A DNA stretch of 64,000 bases, taken from NCBI GenBank assembly GCA_963995525.1, contig OZ023211.1:54010347-54074346 (forward strand), in the 5' to 3' direction. Positions 1 to 23,700 of the stretch are shown here, piece after piece. Each line of letters opens with the position of its first letter. The first letter of the stretch is position 1. The DNA is from Escarpia spicata. Lineage: Eukaryota > Annelida > Polychaeta > Sabellida > Siboglinidae. Below the pieces are notes generated by a model. It was not told where the DNA came from and ran no database searches. It saw nothing but the letters and a program-made list of their open reading frames with translations. Made by a program: the position numbers and the translations under genes.

Positions 1-929
1 TACGAGTGAGAGAATGTGATAACTAATGGGCCGAGTATTCCGATAACAAAAAACAGGCAGTAGGCGCTAACAATCTTAAACTTTGTTTTAATAATAATTA
101 ATGATAATGTTATATAAAAATGCAAGTATCGAAAACGCCATTGCTGTTGACTAAAGACAGGATACAATTAAACAGACATGATCTGAAATTACATGTAAAG
201 TACTGAAATGTGACGGCTATACAGCTAGTAGCTTCGATTAGTGACCTATAGAAAGTCATGGACCGCCCGCTGACGGCAAACACTGGGTTATGTTATACTG
301 CGCATGAGCACCGGTCATGTAAAATAACACACGTCCGGTTCCACGTTGAGATATGTAAATTATGATGTTTTCTCGTCATGGGAAGACGAAGTTGTTGTTT
401 TGTTGCTCGTGGTGCATGCTGGGTGAAGCAGAAAGACCTCACATTTCAAGTTGCCAGCAAAAGGAAATTCTACAGAAGGTGATATTTGGCTCTGTCAGAT
501 GTTTGTTGTTAATTGTTATTAGCCGTGCTGACAGCGCATTCAACGCCGACTGAACAGTACACTTCGTATACTTCGACCATTACATTTTGTATGCTTCGAA
601 GAAACTTGAAAGGTATTACGTTCAGTCAACTGATTTAATAAATGAATATGTAGTCGGTTTATATGATCAGTTCTTGAGTTATTGTTTTATATATAATGCG
701 CAAATAAGAATCATTAATGTACAACTATATCTTGACTGTGTATACATTACGTTGTTGTATACATGGCACCAAGCCATGCACATGCACTGGGTGAAAATAG
801 GTGCCGTTTTCTATTCACTCCAAATTAAAGACAGACAAGCATACAATATTGTCTACTGGATTGTCTGCCTCCTTATTATTACAAAAATGAAGTAAATTAG
901 TGTACCCGGTAATATCTTTCAAAAATAGT

Positions 930-1055
930 CGAAATCATACGATCTTCCAGATTCGGTTTGCCATCGTTGCTTTCGATTTGGAAGGTGCATCCTATTTCTC
1001 CGTACATAAACCAAAGAACGTGGGTGATTTTGTGATTCCTCCGTGTCCAGCAAGT
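930..1055 (+). other. Exon-like segment related to one at 34.4 kb
   Basis: A frame behind a possible acceptor (CGATCTTCCAG) reads RFAIVAFDLEGASYFS, then VGDFVIPPCPASK, and ends at a donor-like AA|GTAAGTTT. A segment at 34,415-34,541 on the same strand reads FVVVIFGMQGMSSLYG and DLAIPPRSGNK in the same order. Both are followed, at different distances, by a shared motif around TTTATCGAATAA. This fits an old dispersed repeat or a small coding module. It lies on the opposite strand to the antistasin gene. Otherwise I see no gene in bases 1-1,212. Confidence 0.3.
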
Positions 1056-1212
1056 AAGTTTAATGCATGTTCTCATTTAATACTTATGCTCTGCCTATTT
1101 ATTTCATCATTAATAATTTTATTGTTTATCACATGTTAACTGTTTGAAGGCACGGGTCGCATGATGGGAATTTGGTTCGCAGCCCCAAAAGGTTATAAAC
1201 CGCTGATCTTAC

Positions 1213-10805
<9,593 letters not shown>

Positions 10806-10859
10806 CTACAAAAGAGCAAGTGGCGGTTGTTATAATAATACTAATAAATGTTCTTTGAT

Positions 10860-11870
10860 TCTACATATCTAGTTTCGGTAGTTTATCTCCGCGCTGACAC
10901 ATTCAATGTATTTATCTCCTCCTAGGTCGATCTGACATCTTGACAGTTGTGTACATATAAAGACATTTCAAACCATGATATATATTTATACGCAAGCGGT
11001 CACCAAAGCTGTCAGAGCTTTGTTTACAAACGTGTTTATAACGTTATCCAACTGTAATCGAAAATGCGCACGTGCACGCATACCGTTATAGGCGACCTGG
11101 AGTTTCGACAGGCACTCCTGCTGCCAAGTGCTCCATTAACTGACACCACATAGAATGTTGATCATACTGAATAGAAGCACGTGATCAATGGATACAAGTA
11201 CCGAGTCAGTGTTCTTTATTAGTTTCGTCACGTGATTCGTGTCATGATTACTGGGACGACATCGCGACCGTTCACCAAAATCTGAGGCATACCTAGTGGC
11301 ATAGTACAACGACTGCACTATTTCTGGCGTCTACGCGGCTTGCCTGATGACTTCGATTGATATATGTGCTAACAGAGTACTAACAGTTTATGGCTTATAT
11401 TCCCGTGGGATTTTCCAGCAACTCGGGAAATTGAGAAAATAACTCTAAAATGGCGTGTATCTGGAATGCAATCACACCATTCTATTTACTGTTCTTTACT
11501 GAATTACCTAAGTGGCTGGGATTTATACGCACGCACATATATACACGTACACACACACGATCTGATCTTCAAAAGCCCATGTGATGACATCACGTATGAC
11601 CTGCAGTCTTGTGACCATAATTATGTCACGCGCGATTGAATCCGGCCATCCAGATAACCGCACCAGCTTAATTAATATTAACGTAGCCTAACGGCTTGCT
11701 GACCGAGAGGGGCCTTCTATACATGACATGAAACAAGGCACTGCCACGTAGCCAGACTTCCGACTATTTGTAGGCTGTAGCACGCATATAAATGCAAAAA
11801 GGGTGTAGGTGTCCGTTAGCAAATATACAGCAGATATCACTCGCTGCACGCTGCGGGGACGTCAATCGTT
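10860..11870. other. Upstream region of the antistasin-type gene
   Basis: About 1 kb that should contain the untranslated first exon and promoter of the minus-strand gene. No clear TATA box or donor could be chosen. Some E-box-like CACGTG sites occur near 11,180 and 11,230. Confidence 0.3.
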
Positions 11871-11879
11871 CTAACAACA

Positions 11880-12045
11880 CACACATACATACACCGACAG
11901 ACAGATAGACAGACAGACGGACGGACGGAGGGACGGACGGGCGGGCGGACGGACGGACGGACACATACACACAGCAGACACACGCACGCACACAAGCACC
12001 CACACCCACCCACCCACCCACCCACCCACCCACCCACCCACCCAC

Positions 12046-12123
<78 letters not shown>

Positions 12124-12288
12124 AAACACACAAACACACAAACACACAAACACACACAAACACACAAACACACACAAACACACAAACACACAAACACACA
12201 AACACACAAACACACAAACACACAAACACACAAACACACAAACACACAAACACACAAACACACAAACACACAAACACACAAACACAAA
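11880..12288. repeat. Compound microsatellite: (GACG)n, (CCCA)n, (AC)n, (AAACACAC)n
   Basis: Four simple repeats run head to tail: GACA/GACG tetramers to about 11,960, CCCA tetramers at about 12,001-12,047, AC dinucleotides to about 12,115, then a long AAACACAC octamer array to 12,288. Long open frames through it encode only Val-Cys-rich low-complexity peptides. Confidence 0.95.
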
Positions 12289-12299
12289 GGCAAATGTGA

Positions 12300-15200
12300 C
12301 TCACAACTCGTGTTTACAATTACCACGACAGTTGTTTCAGCATATGCCTTTTGATTTGGAATGCCCTGTGTCAGAAACGGCCACAGCAAGAGATCTCGCC
12401 TATTCTCGCGGCGAAACAAATGCATAGCGCGAAGCGGCGTGTCGTTTCACAAAGGACTACGTCATTTTGTTTTGGATATCAGCTATCACATATCAAATTG
12501 CGCAATAAATGATTGTGTTGCACACCGTTCAGCAAACGTAATATTAAACCTGACGCACAGACCCGATGACATGGGAATAACATACAATGTCAAATGAAAC
12601 GGCACTACATTTGGTTGTAATAAACATAATTCGAGGAAAGTATCACAGAAAAACGTTAAAGCTGTACTTACAGATAATACACGAACTTACGTATTGATTT
12701 CAATGGAAAGGACACAATTTTGTATGCGTTTGTAAATACACAGGAACCCCATAAATGTATTCCCCGTGTATTTGTCCAGATAAACAAATCTTGCTCTTAA
12801 CCGGGCATATTGGCGGTTTGAAATTCCGTTTCCGCAAATTTATTAACGACGTTTTTGGATTACTGGTGTACGGATTAGTGAAGTTTCACTGTATAACACA
12901 CCTTTAAGTAGGAATGAATCGTTGGCTTTGATGCGATTTATATTTGGCAGTAGCTTAGCCGGTGGTGTATTATGCTCTGCAATTGAGCCTGTTAAACTAC
13001 CCAGTTTGAAAGACGGGCGCTCTACCAAAATGGCCTAGTTCTTTGCAATCAGAACGCTACGGTTGGCTTCACATCATCTGAAAGAACAACGTATGGCCAA
13101 CGTATTGGCTTATTATGTGAACGGCTTTAGAAATACGCGAGTCACGACTCGTGGCTGCGCGTGACAAGCATACTTGTCAGCCACGAACACACCTGTGTTG
13201 GTATTGTCAGATTGCGATGGCAAACAAGGTCACGCCGTGGTTGCATTCAGCGATCACGCATGCTGCGGGCTACAACATGAATCTATATTGGCTTCACCTA
13301 TGCCTGTGTGACCTGCGCGTTTGCTTACCTGGGGGGCAAAGATAGGGATCAGTGACTCCGAACGTACTAGAAGGAGAAAGGTTCAGTTTAGGCACATGTT
13401 ACGTAAGTTGCAACACAAAAATACATATACAACAATCGGTATTGTACTGACTGGGTGTCACATGCAGGGGAAAGCAACAACTTATTACTTATTAGTCATG
13501 TGATAGAACCAGCCATGCGAATTGGCCGGCTGGAGAATGTCGTTCGTGTTCCCCTACGGCGAAAAATAATTATGACAGTCACAGCGTCACAGTCATATAT
13601 AAGGTATATCCAAATGGTCGGTTTGACACAACACGGGTTAACGCGTATCCTAAATATATAGGTTTAAATATGTCGGTTTTACATATAGATATATTCCAAA
13701 AATGTATATTTCACATACTAAACAAACATATTTAAAACAGCTAAATATTAAAACAAATAAGTCCATCAGAACAATAGAGCGGGCTTTTATTTGAGGAATA
13801 AATATATTGCCAATCGAAGCGGCGTGGGAAATTTGAATGCAGCCCATCCAGGGATTGTGGATGGAGGTTTGAATAAACAGGTCTTCAAGTCCGATTATGG
13901 ATTTGGACAAACTGATTAAACAGGTCTTTCTGGTAAGCACAGTATCATGTAGTGCCGTTATGGCTGGCGCTGTCAGTCCGTTATCCAAGGGACGTGCCGC
14001 ATATTTGAGGACAGTTATCGCACTATTGTATCTTGAACAATAACGTCGACAGAAGTGTAGACATTCGCTGGCCATCATTACGTATCAGATCGTGTTATGC
14101 CGCTTCTACCTGACAACATGGCAGCGATCACTCCGTCGCTTTAAGACTTATCACCGGCGGAAATTCCGCTCAGCAACCTCGTAATGTGACAGGTGCAATA
14201 CGTCGGCCAATAAACTTACACGGTTAAGATTGGTTCGTAAACAGTGGACGCGAAACCGGGGTCATGTTTTTAATTTGTCGCCATTAGCGTTTTCTTGTAT
14301 TCTAGAAAATGTGTACGGCGATTGTTTTTCTTATACAATTTACAACACATTAAACCTGCATTAGTTGACATCGAATGTGAAATTCAAACGTCAGACGCAA
14401 TCCTTTCCACTGATGTTGAAACGTGGAGAATATGGTGAAACACCCCCTTGAGTTTCACCAAAAACCTAAACAATATCCGGGAAATATTGCGGGCCTAAAC
14501 ATATGTCCAGCCACACGACCAAAACTGTTAGGGAACTCAGGCCCCCAAGTCACACCTGGGTTCTGACGCTTATACTTTGATTGGTTTAAGACGTTAGAGC
14601 AGTAGTCATACAAAGTTGCTATAATACTACTGACCGGCGACGTCGCTTTCTTTAACCGGCGTCAATACATGTGTCTGTGATTGACCGGCGATGTTTTGTC
14701 TCTGAATTATCACCGTCTGACGGGACGAACCCGAGAAAGAACGCGTTAACGAATGACGCAACTATACGTCAACAATCGATCGTTTTCCAGAACAACAGCG
14801 GGAGACGAAAAATCTAATTTAGAAAGAAACGGTATTATTTCAGAGTGGGTATTAGTCTCAACGGCTTGTGGTCATCAAGTGTGTTGGTTGTGTAAGTGAT
14901 GTATCGTGCTGTCAAGCTTACTGTCGTACCAGTTATATATGAACCTCATAAAGAACGCAGTGCACAAACAGCAATGTCGGCTAAATAACTACGGACTGGC
15001 TGCCAACTTCTGCAATCGTGAGTTTTTCCTTGGAGCAAAATGCAATACAATAAGAACAACGTCCACTGCGCCGATATCCTCGCGAGCCCAAGCTCAGCCG
15101 TACGTCAAACCCCAAAGCCACAAAGGGCTTATATGGGCAGTCTCTCATCGGTTTACAATATCAATTCGTCAACTGTTGATCAATTATACTGAGTAACTAA

Positions 15201-17960
15201 GAGGATAAGTAAGGACAACTAAATAGGTCTTAGGGTAATGACGACGTGTTCTTATATGTATAAGCAGAACTCAGAGCTGGTGCGTCGACTAGCCAATTCC
15301 CAACTGTTGTTTAAACTCTGGGAACACGTAAATTAAATCTAGGTAATTGTAGCTGCCTGGACGTCCTTGCAGAATTGAGCAGCGAATACAAATACAATTT
15401 CGGTTTCTTAAATAAAACATTTAAGTAATTCTACATATCTTGAACAAGTCCAATTCATATATCGCCGGTTTTGACAACTACACCGATGCATATCTGTGCT
15501 ACTGGGTCGTTCACTCATTAACCTCATTTCCACACTTTCTCTTTCGTGGTAACATGACTGCATGCGGTCATGCATGACAACTTGGACGAGTGACACCCAT
15601 TTGACCGGCTGGAGAATGTTACCAGTCTTTGCGACTAATTGTCAAGTAAGGTCATTCGTGAAAACTAATTATTTCAGTCACATATCTATAGTGCTGTCGG
15701 TCTGTTTAATATCACTGCGCAATGACGCATCGGCTTCGTTAACAGCACGCGCGAAAAGGACAAGTCTGGTTACATTTATTGTAATTGTGCAAATATATTC
15801 AAATTTACATGCATGTACTTGTAAAGTGTTATATAGCAATGGTAATATTACGCGTTTTCTAGTTATTGTTGACTATATTCAATAGTGTTGCTCTATAAGT
15901 CTATAATTTGTATGGTGTCGTGTCAGCGATGTGTGGGTTTTTTTGCGCGCGTGTTTGTGTGTGTACGCGTCCATGTGCGTGCGAGCGTGCGCACGCGTGT
16001 GTGCGTGTGTGTATCTGCCGATACCTCAGTGCATCGGCAGCAATTGACACGACTAGTATCCGATATTCGCCTTCCCGGAAACAATATATTATGGTCGCAC
16101 ACCGTTGATGTCGCGTTGACCGCCGTATTCATCCTCGTCGGAAATTACATATTATGCGTTTTCAGTCACACCTGTCCCATGCGGAATGTGTTGACTACGA
16201 AACGAATGAATATTATAACAGTGGGACTGCTGCCTGCGTATGTCCATCCTTGTTGTCTCTGCCTATGCTTCATTTCTCGGTGACTAGTCACTGAATAATG
16301 ATGAATTCTATAGTGGCTTTCGATAAAGAAAACCTATACGCGCCAATATAAACGAGATTAACACGAGTGTGCCTACATAGCATCACGGATATAAATTATT
16401 AATTGAGTGAAAGTAAGATATTCTGTGCATTTACGATTCAAAACACGATGCGAATAACCTCCCCCGAACTCGGTTTTTCCGGGTTTAATCGACAGAAGTG
16501 CTAGCAAGGCATCTTATTGTCTGACGCAGCAAATGGGACACGTTAAATGCCTGGTACTTGTGTATGGATCTATTGTAAATCACGTTTGTTCGGGTGAGTC
16601 CACAAAAGCTAATAAAAAAAATCAACCCTGGATTATGATGATGTCCGTGTCGCTTCTACTTAGCTCTTTATGATCACGTTCTAAGAAAGCAGTTGTTGTT
16701 GGCGTTGTTGATATCGTTATTGCTGACGTCGTCGTTTCTTAAGAAGCAATACCACTACTATACTGTTCCTTGTTGATACTTCATCTGGACCAGTCACATG
16801 TACCAACGGTCCAATTTGCTGTCCCAACGCACACCTGATAATTGCATCAATATTTGTCTAACAAAATGTTGATGTATATCCTCTTCGTAAACATCAATAC
16901 GTCATACTGCACTATTAGTTCATGCTGTGTGCATTTTCTGACTGATTATATCCGCTTGGAAGCAGGTTTAATCCCCTAAATAGAACTACACACGTTGTGC
17001 AGCTGACTTTCCTGATGAATGTCGCGACGGGGTTTACGCCATTCCTCCATGTCTATATTTGCTTTGTTCGTTATATCCCGCATTATCACCGTAGGCTATA
17101 TGAGAACGCGGGCAATTTATCACTGCCGGATACATTCTACGAGAAACAGGAAGGCGGAAAAACACGTCAGACGCAGCCATTACGTCATACTGCAAATATG
17201 CGTCGATCAGCGAGGTGGCAGGATGATCTCAAAATGGTATGAACAACTACTTTCGGTTTCTGGCCGATTATGTTACAAACCTTCAGTGCCATTTTCACTT
17301 AGAAAACCATTACATTCTCGTACTTTTTCATATTAAAATAACGTAACAATAATATCAGAGATGTATCGATGGACGAACGGTTGTAAGTATGACTCGAAAC
17401 ACTGCATGTTTAGTTTGTTTTCTAACAAAAATTAATTACACTGAAGCACACGGACCACAATAGCGTGCGAAGCACGAGGTCTCGGTGTAAGCTGTTCGAG
17501 GCACCGCAGACACATTTGACACCACATCGGACTCATACAGGTAGATCAATGCAACTCACATGGTCGATCAACACTGTTACAACACCAGACTACTCACAGT
17601 GATGAATTAAACTAGTCAGCTTCTCTGGCAGACCTGCTAATGTATACATTAATCACTCATGTTGAAAAAAGTATATCCATGATAGGTACCAAAGTTCTTC
17701 CTGTATTCGTAGTGATAAATCGAGCAGGGGGCTTGTTTGAACATTCTAATTTTGTTGTACATCTCCGATCTGCTATTCCCGAAGCCAGAAAACCCGGCTC
17801 GTAAATGTATAGCAAAAAGTGGGTTTATGTGTTAAATTTACTTCCATCATCCACGACTGTGTCTACCGCTACACTAGAAGAACACTCCTGTAGTCGAATC
17901 CAGGAAACGCCCCGTACAGCTAAACCTAAAGTTGATCATATATATACAAGCCGACAAGCA
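12300..17960. other. Long stretch with no supportable gene
   Basis: Mixed AT-rich single-copy-looking DNA. Frames of 60-140 codons occur, but none has convincing splice context, domain motifs or codon pattern. A GT/GC-rich patch lies at about 15,940-16,015. Nothing functional is proposed. Confidence 0.5.
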
Positions 17961-17969
17961 TCCACTTAC

Positions 17970-18063
17970 TTGTACGAAGGTAATCCTGAACGACAACTAG
18001 ACACTCCAGCTAGCGCGAACACAAATGCCAGAATGACACAGCGGAAAGACCGAGTGCCGCAGA
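17970..18063 (-). CDS. Possible signal-peptide-like exon, no start codon found
   Basis: The minus strand reads RSFRCVILAFVFALAGVSSC, then RSGLPSYK, ending at an excellent donor (AA|GTAAGTGG, phase 2). The hydrophobic core and the SSC end look like a signal peptide. However, the frame has no ATG before the upstream stop near 18,110, so an initiating exon upstream would be needed. A chance hydrophobic frame is equally possible. Confidence 0.22.
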
Positions 18064-18558
18064 TTACGTAATGAATTATGCAGTCAGCTGCCCCTTGGGC
18101 AGCGTGGGTACGTCAGGCAAGGAATATTTCCGCGTTCAGTCCCACGACCGCAGCGCGTGTGTGCGACGACAAAGCAGTTTATTGTGTTTGCTGGTCCGAT
18201 CGGCAAACCTCTATAGAATTAAAGCCGAGCGGGGACTCTTCGTTGAATGGCAGAATTAAAGAAGGATCTGACGTCATATCGGCTGATTGGACCCGGTAGT
18301 TTTCCTGGTTTCTCGCGTGTACGCCAGTATCATATTCGTGTTATCTCCTACCGGAACTTCGACGGAAGGTCGCTGCCATGTATTTTCACGTATCTGTTAT
18401 GCTCTTATTAGGTTTTCACACATCGTGTTGCCCATGCAATCTTTGATACTGTCTGGTCATGTGGTTCTTGGTATTTCTCTACTTCGTTAGCCACTAACCA
18501 TTCCCTCTGATATTTGCCGTTGAATTCCTTCTTATGCGATAGTTTCTGGGTTTTTTTC

Positions 18559-18683
18559 ATATTTTATTGAAGGGTCTTTTTCGGTATTTTATTGAAAGAT
18601 CTGTCTTTGTATTTTTTGAAGGTTCTGTTTTGTATGTTATTGAAGGGTCCGTCTTGGTATTTTATTAAATGGTTTTTTGTTCT
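18559..18683. repeat. 25-bp tandem repeat, about 5 copies
   Basis: Five degenerate units of the form TATTTTATTGAAGGGTCT plus a T-rich end follow each other at about 25-bp spacing (one unit is 23 bp). T-rich on the plus strand. Confidence 0.7.
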
Positions 18684-18699
18684 ATTTACACACACCGGT

Positions 18700-20560
18700 G
18701 TAGAACGTTCAAACCAATATGGTAGTATTATGAGGAAAATAGGTCAACGACGAAAACAGGTAAATGCTCATTGACGAATAATAACAATATGAACCCAAGC
18801 CTGGGCGGGCAAAATGTTAAAACGGTCAGTTTTGAATGTGGATACCGTAGTGTTTCGAAGCTAGACAATAGATTGCATTTTATGTTATATTCGTAGTTAA
18901 AACTCCCTCGTCACCTGACTTAAACAGCCGTAAATCAGACTCGTTAAATAACACGTTTATGCAACCATGCATGTATGACGTAGTCGACACTAACATGACT
19001 CATTGAGTCTATATTGGTTGAAGTGCTCGCGAACGAGACGCGCTAAACATCGAACTGAATAAGGACTTTTTATGTAGGCTATACTATTCATGGCATCACC
19101 TTCACAGATTACGTAACGTGAACTAGTACAGAAAGGGAAGACAACTCAAGTGTTAAGACTTCTTCACGAGCGAAAAATCTAACTGAGGAGCGGCTTTTAA
19201 GCGAAGTACTATGATTCGATAACGTGTGTAAGTGTTGACAGAAGCTATCTTTAATTTCGTGTAAACATGTCAAAGCATCATTGTTCTTTAACACTATCCA
19301 GTGGAGCACCGTCATTACGAAACAACGTACGACATCCACGCGGTTTCTTGAGTAGTTTTCGTGCAAACAAGAATTCACTACTTTGACTATATGCACTACG
19401 TTTTAATAGTGAACATTACATATACTTTTTCCTGGTTATCCACCGATGGTTTAAGTTCTTATGTAGCGCGGTATCCAGTCCTTTTTGGTTGACGGTGGTA
19501 GTGCCAAAGTGAAGGCAATACACTTGTTTCTTGGTGGACAACGGACATGTGACACACAGAATAAAGATGAACAGAAAAACTCGTGTTTCATGCCTCGAGA
19601 GAAGCGATGACATTCTAGTCATACAACGAAAGCCTTTATACATTTAAACAGTGCAAGAAGTGTTCATGCCAACGACCCGTGATGTTTAGATTTACGGAGA
19701 CGGGGCGGAAAGGTAAATGGCCTTCCACATTAACCCACACAAAGAACTATTACTCGCCTTCAATCGCAACAAGTAAGAGTTTGTTGATTCATGGAGGTGG
19801 TTCAGTGAAAGGCTGCTAATCATGTTGAACAGTGAAAGGCTAGCCCACTAAAAGGATGTTTATGAGTACATGAACCACTTAGAGACTAGGTCAGAATGAA
19901 CTGTTTACGCAGTTAACAAAGCAAACCATCCTGGTCGGGCAATTCTGCGGAAAACTATGTGTGACATTTCGGATAGTATGTCGTCATCGTTGACCACAGG
20001 ATAGCTAGCTGGGATGCCCAGTATGAAGCGTTGGTAGTTAGTCTACCAATGACGAAAAATAGTTCTGTGATATAAGCGTCAGAAGCAATCTGACTGGAAA
20101 CGAAGTTCATAATAATTAATCACACATATGTCCCACGGAAACCAAATCTTCGACATACTAAGGGCTTTATACCTGTATTATATACCTACTGAGTCTTAAA
20201 TTTAGTAAAGTGCAATGGTAATTTTGACCCAAAATATTCACCTTAAACAGCCGAGAAGCCGGTGTAGCGCTTGTCTAGCGTAGGCCAACACTTGATTAAT
20301 GAGTATAATTATTATGTGAAAGGTAAAGTACATAGATATATATGTTCTTATATAACGCAGTATCCCGACAACAGAATTACTCAAAATGCTTTACACTTCA
20401 CCTCTGGCAGACCTGTTCAATCGAACACCATCTGGACTCCTCCAGGAAGCATTCAGCCATGCTGCAGTTAATGCGCGAAGACTAGTCGCACACAAATATC
20501 CAGCGTGGGGTACTCACTCACACAGCTGAGTGAGCAGGAGCAACTGGGAATGAAATAACT
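18700..20560. other. No feature recognised
   Basis: AT-rich DNA with only short unsupported frames. Confidence 0.4.
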
Positions 20561-20569
20561 TGCCCTAGG

Positions 20570-20652
20570 TTCGAAACGACAGCAGGAGGATTCCAACCAG
20601 GAATCTCTTGGTTGAGAGTCCGAAGTCCTAACCGCTACGCTACCGCTCTCCA
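20570..20652 (-). repeat. tRNA-like sequence (tRNA-derived SINE head or tRNA pseudogene)
   Basis: On the minus strand the segment starts GGAGAGCGGTAGCGTAGCGG. It has an A-box match (TAGCGTAGCGG) and, 30-odd bases later, a B-box-like GGTTGGAATCC with one change from GGTTCGAATCC. No intact cloverleaf could be drawn, so a functional tRNA is unlikely. Confidence 0.5.
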
Positions 20653-20759
20653 CGTGTAACAGACTCCATGAGTGCTGGCATACACCACGATGCGTCACAA
20701 CTGCCAAATACTGATCACGTACTCGTCTGTCAGCCTCTCCCACTGGCCACAGCTAGGCT

Positions 20760-23700
20760 GATAACGTGACAAGCAACATTTGTGCTCAGCTATTAAAGCG
20801 TGCAATGCCAAAGTTATGCGATCACCAAAACATTGCATAACAACTATCAGTGTATATATCAGGTGAAGCAGATGGTGTCTGTATCAAATAGGCGGTGACG
20901 GTCGGTCGGCTACACGCCGGTCATGGACGGAAGAACTCGCGACACAAGAATACTCACTTCGTAATTGATGACTCACTTCGTAACTGAATATGTCGGGTCT
21001 CCGATAGAAAGACGTACCGCGGAGCAGAAATTGGATTTCTCGACGTAAACTGTCTTCAATATTTCACTACCCATCGACTGACAGGATATTTTTGTTCGAT
21101 AACACCACAAACGACATAGCAGTAAACAGCGAATATATATAGGGATAATATAGGTGATACAACAATTTCAAACCTGTCAGTATAATAATGGACATCTGCT
21201 AAAACAATGTTATCACATCGCAGTAATTTCCCCCAACAAAACCTACAAAAAGACGTCAATTGATGGCGAACGTTTAGATGATCGCCTACTGACAACGTTT
21301 TCATTTGATGTAGGGCCTACTCCTACGTTACGACATTACATTCCGTTCAGATGTATACTTTTGTCGTGATTTTACTCTAATGTTTGGTTGGCCGTACCTA
21401 CACTACTATTAGCACCAAAGTCCTTAAAAAAAAAAAAATTTCAAGTGATTTAACTTTAGCGGTTCTCCATAATTATGATGTTAGATGAAAATAAGATTTT
21501 ACTGCAGCGCAAAGCCATGCATGCATGAAGGTTCATGGTGTGTTTAAATGTGAATATTAATTATAAGCGCAAACTACTTGTCGAAACACAGCCAGTTTAT
21601 TGGTCTCCATTCTTAAATGCAGTATATTAACAACCAATACAACGATGTCCTTGTAACTTAACAATGTGTTGTGTTCAAACATAAAGTCGGCTGTACACGT
21701 ATCCAGCCGCTGACGAGCCACACACATACACGTTATGTATTCTGAGCAGATTCCAATATTCACATGTGGTCCGTGTTACGGTGTTTGAGACGTCTGGCAG
21801 CAACGGCGAGGCCGCCTGGCCTGGTTGTCACAACGGCAATGCACTCGGCGAAACAAATGCCAAGCTTGAATTATGCATACGCACGTTCCGGTGAATGACA
21901 CGATGACAAAGATAGGTGTAACCAGAATGTCTAATGCATCGTCCGCGTCTGACAATGTGTTTATGATACTTCCGTGATATGCACCGCGTGGTACTTAAAC
22001 CACGCCTAGTTTTATAACATATAGTTATCGTAAAGTGATGCTAGTCTATATACCTAAAAGTCTATATACCTAAAAAGCATAATAATTAACTTTTTATGAT
22101 GCACACATTCCCCTAATATAATGTGACGGTAATATATATATATATGTTTAAGTTCGGTGTTTCGCGGTGAATATGATGATTATAATATATGACGAATGAC
22201 AAGGCTGATATTCCTTAACAGATGATGGGTGAATTATAATCCGCATCCCCACTGCTGCACCGCGTCATATAACATACATATTCAATAAATATTATGAGTA
22301 AACCTAGATTTCCAGTTGACGCCGTTTTCGTATATCACCATTCAACAAGCTCTAGAGTCTACGACGATTCTACGGTTCGCTGCGTGGTCTATGTGTTGTG
22401 AGTTGCCATTTCCTTTCGGAAATTAGTAATAAATAGTGTGTATTGGGAGACTGGTAATAAAGAACCGATACCTGTTGTAAACGTGTTGTTCATCAACGTG
22501 TTGCTTTGAAGCGTTTGTGGCACGTCCTGTGTGCGCCTGTTGTAACTGTGCGCAAACAGACAGTTTAACAGAAGTCTTATAAAAACACGACAGCTACCAT
22601 GTCATACACTGTGCAGTATAGGACAGGGAATACATCTAACCCGACAATAAAGTCATTAGCTCCTATGCGTAGTGGTTTGAACATCGAATACTTAATCGAG
22701 AGGGTCTGGGCTCTAATTCTCTTGCTGCTGCATTGGAGCTTGGGCAATTTCGATCACTTCACTTCTCCTCAGTTCAGTTAGTTGTATAAATGAGTATTTG
22801 GCAAAAAGTAGTGGTGGGTATATATCCTAAATGAATTTAAAATGTTCGCGTAATAATTGAAGTGTAGCTGAATGCCTACGATATAGGGAACGGCCCCGCT
22901 ATGTAAGAAATTGTACCGTTTCAATTATGTTGAAGCAGTAAGGCAACATTCACAGAGTTCGCATGTAAAATATCGCCACGATAAAGACTTCCCGAAAACT
23001 GACGAGACTCACCCACCAGAATGTCGACACGCTGGTTGTCTATGAAACACCAATCTGCACATTTCTATTAAACCATTTTAAAACACATCATTATGTATTT
23101 ATAACACACACTCGTGTGCTACTAATTGCATTACCTTGTTCATATATCATGACAGTCACGAGAAAGAAATGCTTGATTGCATTATGAAGTTATGTAATAA
23201 GATCATGCGCGAGAGACAGCTCAATGAATCCTGCAATGACGTTCGTTGTGCTCATTTTGTGATATATTCCCTATACCGTTCAATTCGTTGTTTAATTGAA
23301 TGTGTTTAGGCACTGCAGATATTGGTGAGGTGCGCCTGAGCAGCGAAGGGATAGGGTATTTAACATGTCAATATCCAGTGGCAAACACTAGCCACGTAGA
23401 TTCGCTGTAGCTATGACATTCTCCTGAAAATTACACACCCATTGCTTCGTTGCTTGCTTAGTCGAGTATGTCATCAACAGATTTGTTTCGCTTGTAAACT
23501 GCGTGCAAACTTCCACTTGCCAATTCGGCTCAGTTACGCCCTCTACTTAGTTTGACAATAGAAATTCGTCTCTAAAGGTTATGTAAATGTGTTTGCCCGC
23601 ATAGTTTAGCGACTCTTCACACTGTTGGTTGAAGATGTCTTATAATCTATTGTTTGACTTACGTCTTCGCATGCCGACCCTACTGTAGAATCGGCATATC

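Noticed and set aside
11764..12425. Long minus-strand frames of 155-184 codons rich in Val and Cys
   Set aside because: Translations of the compound microsatellite at 11.9-12.3 kb.
15885..16283. 132-codon plus-strand frame
   Set aside because: Its middle is GT-rich low complexity, with no domain, splice sites or second copy.
20570..20652. Functional tRNA gene
   Set aside because: A and B boxes are present but the B box is altered and the acceptor stem does not pair.
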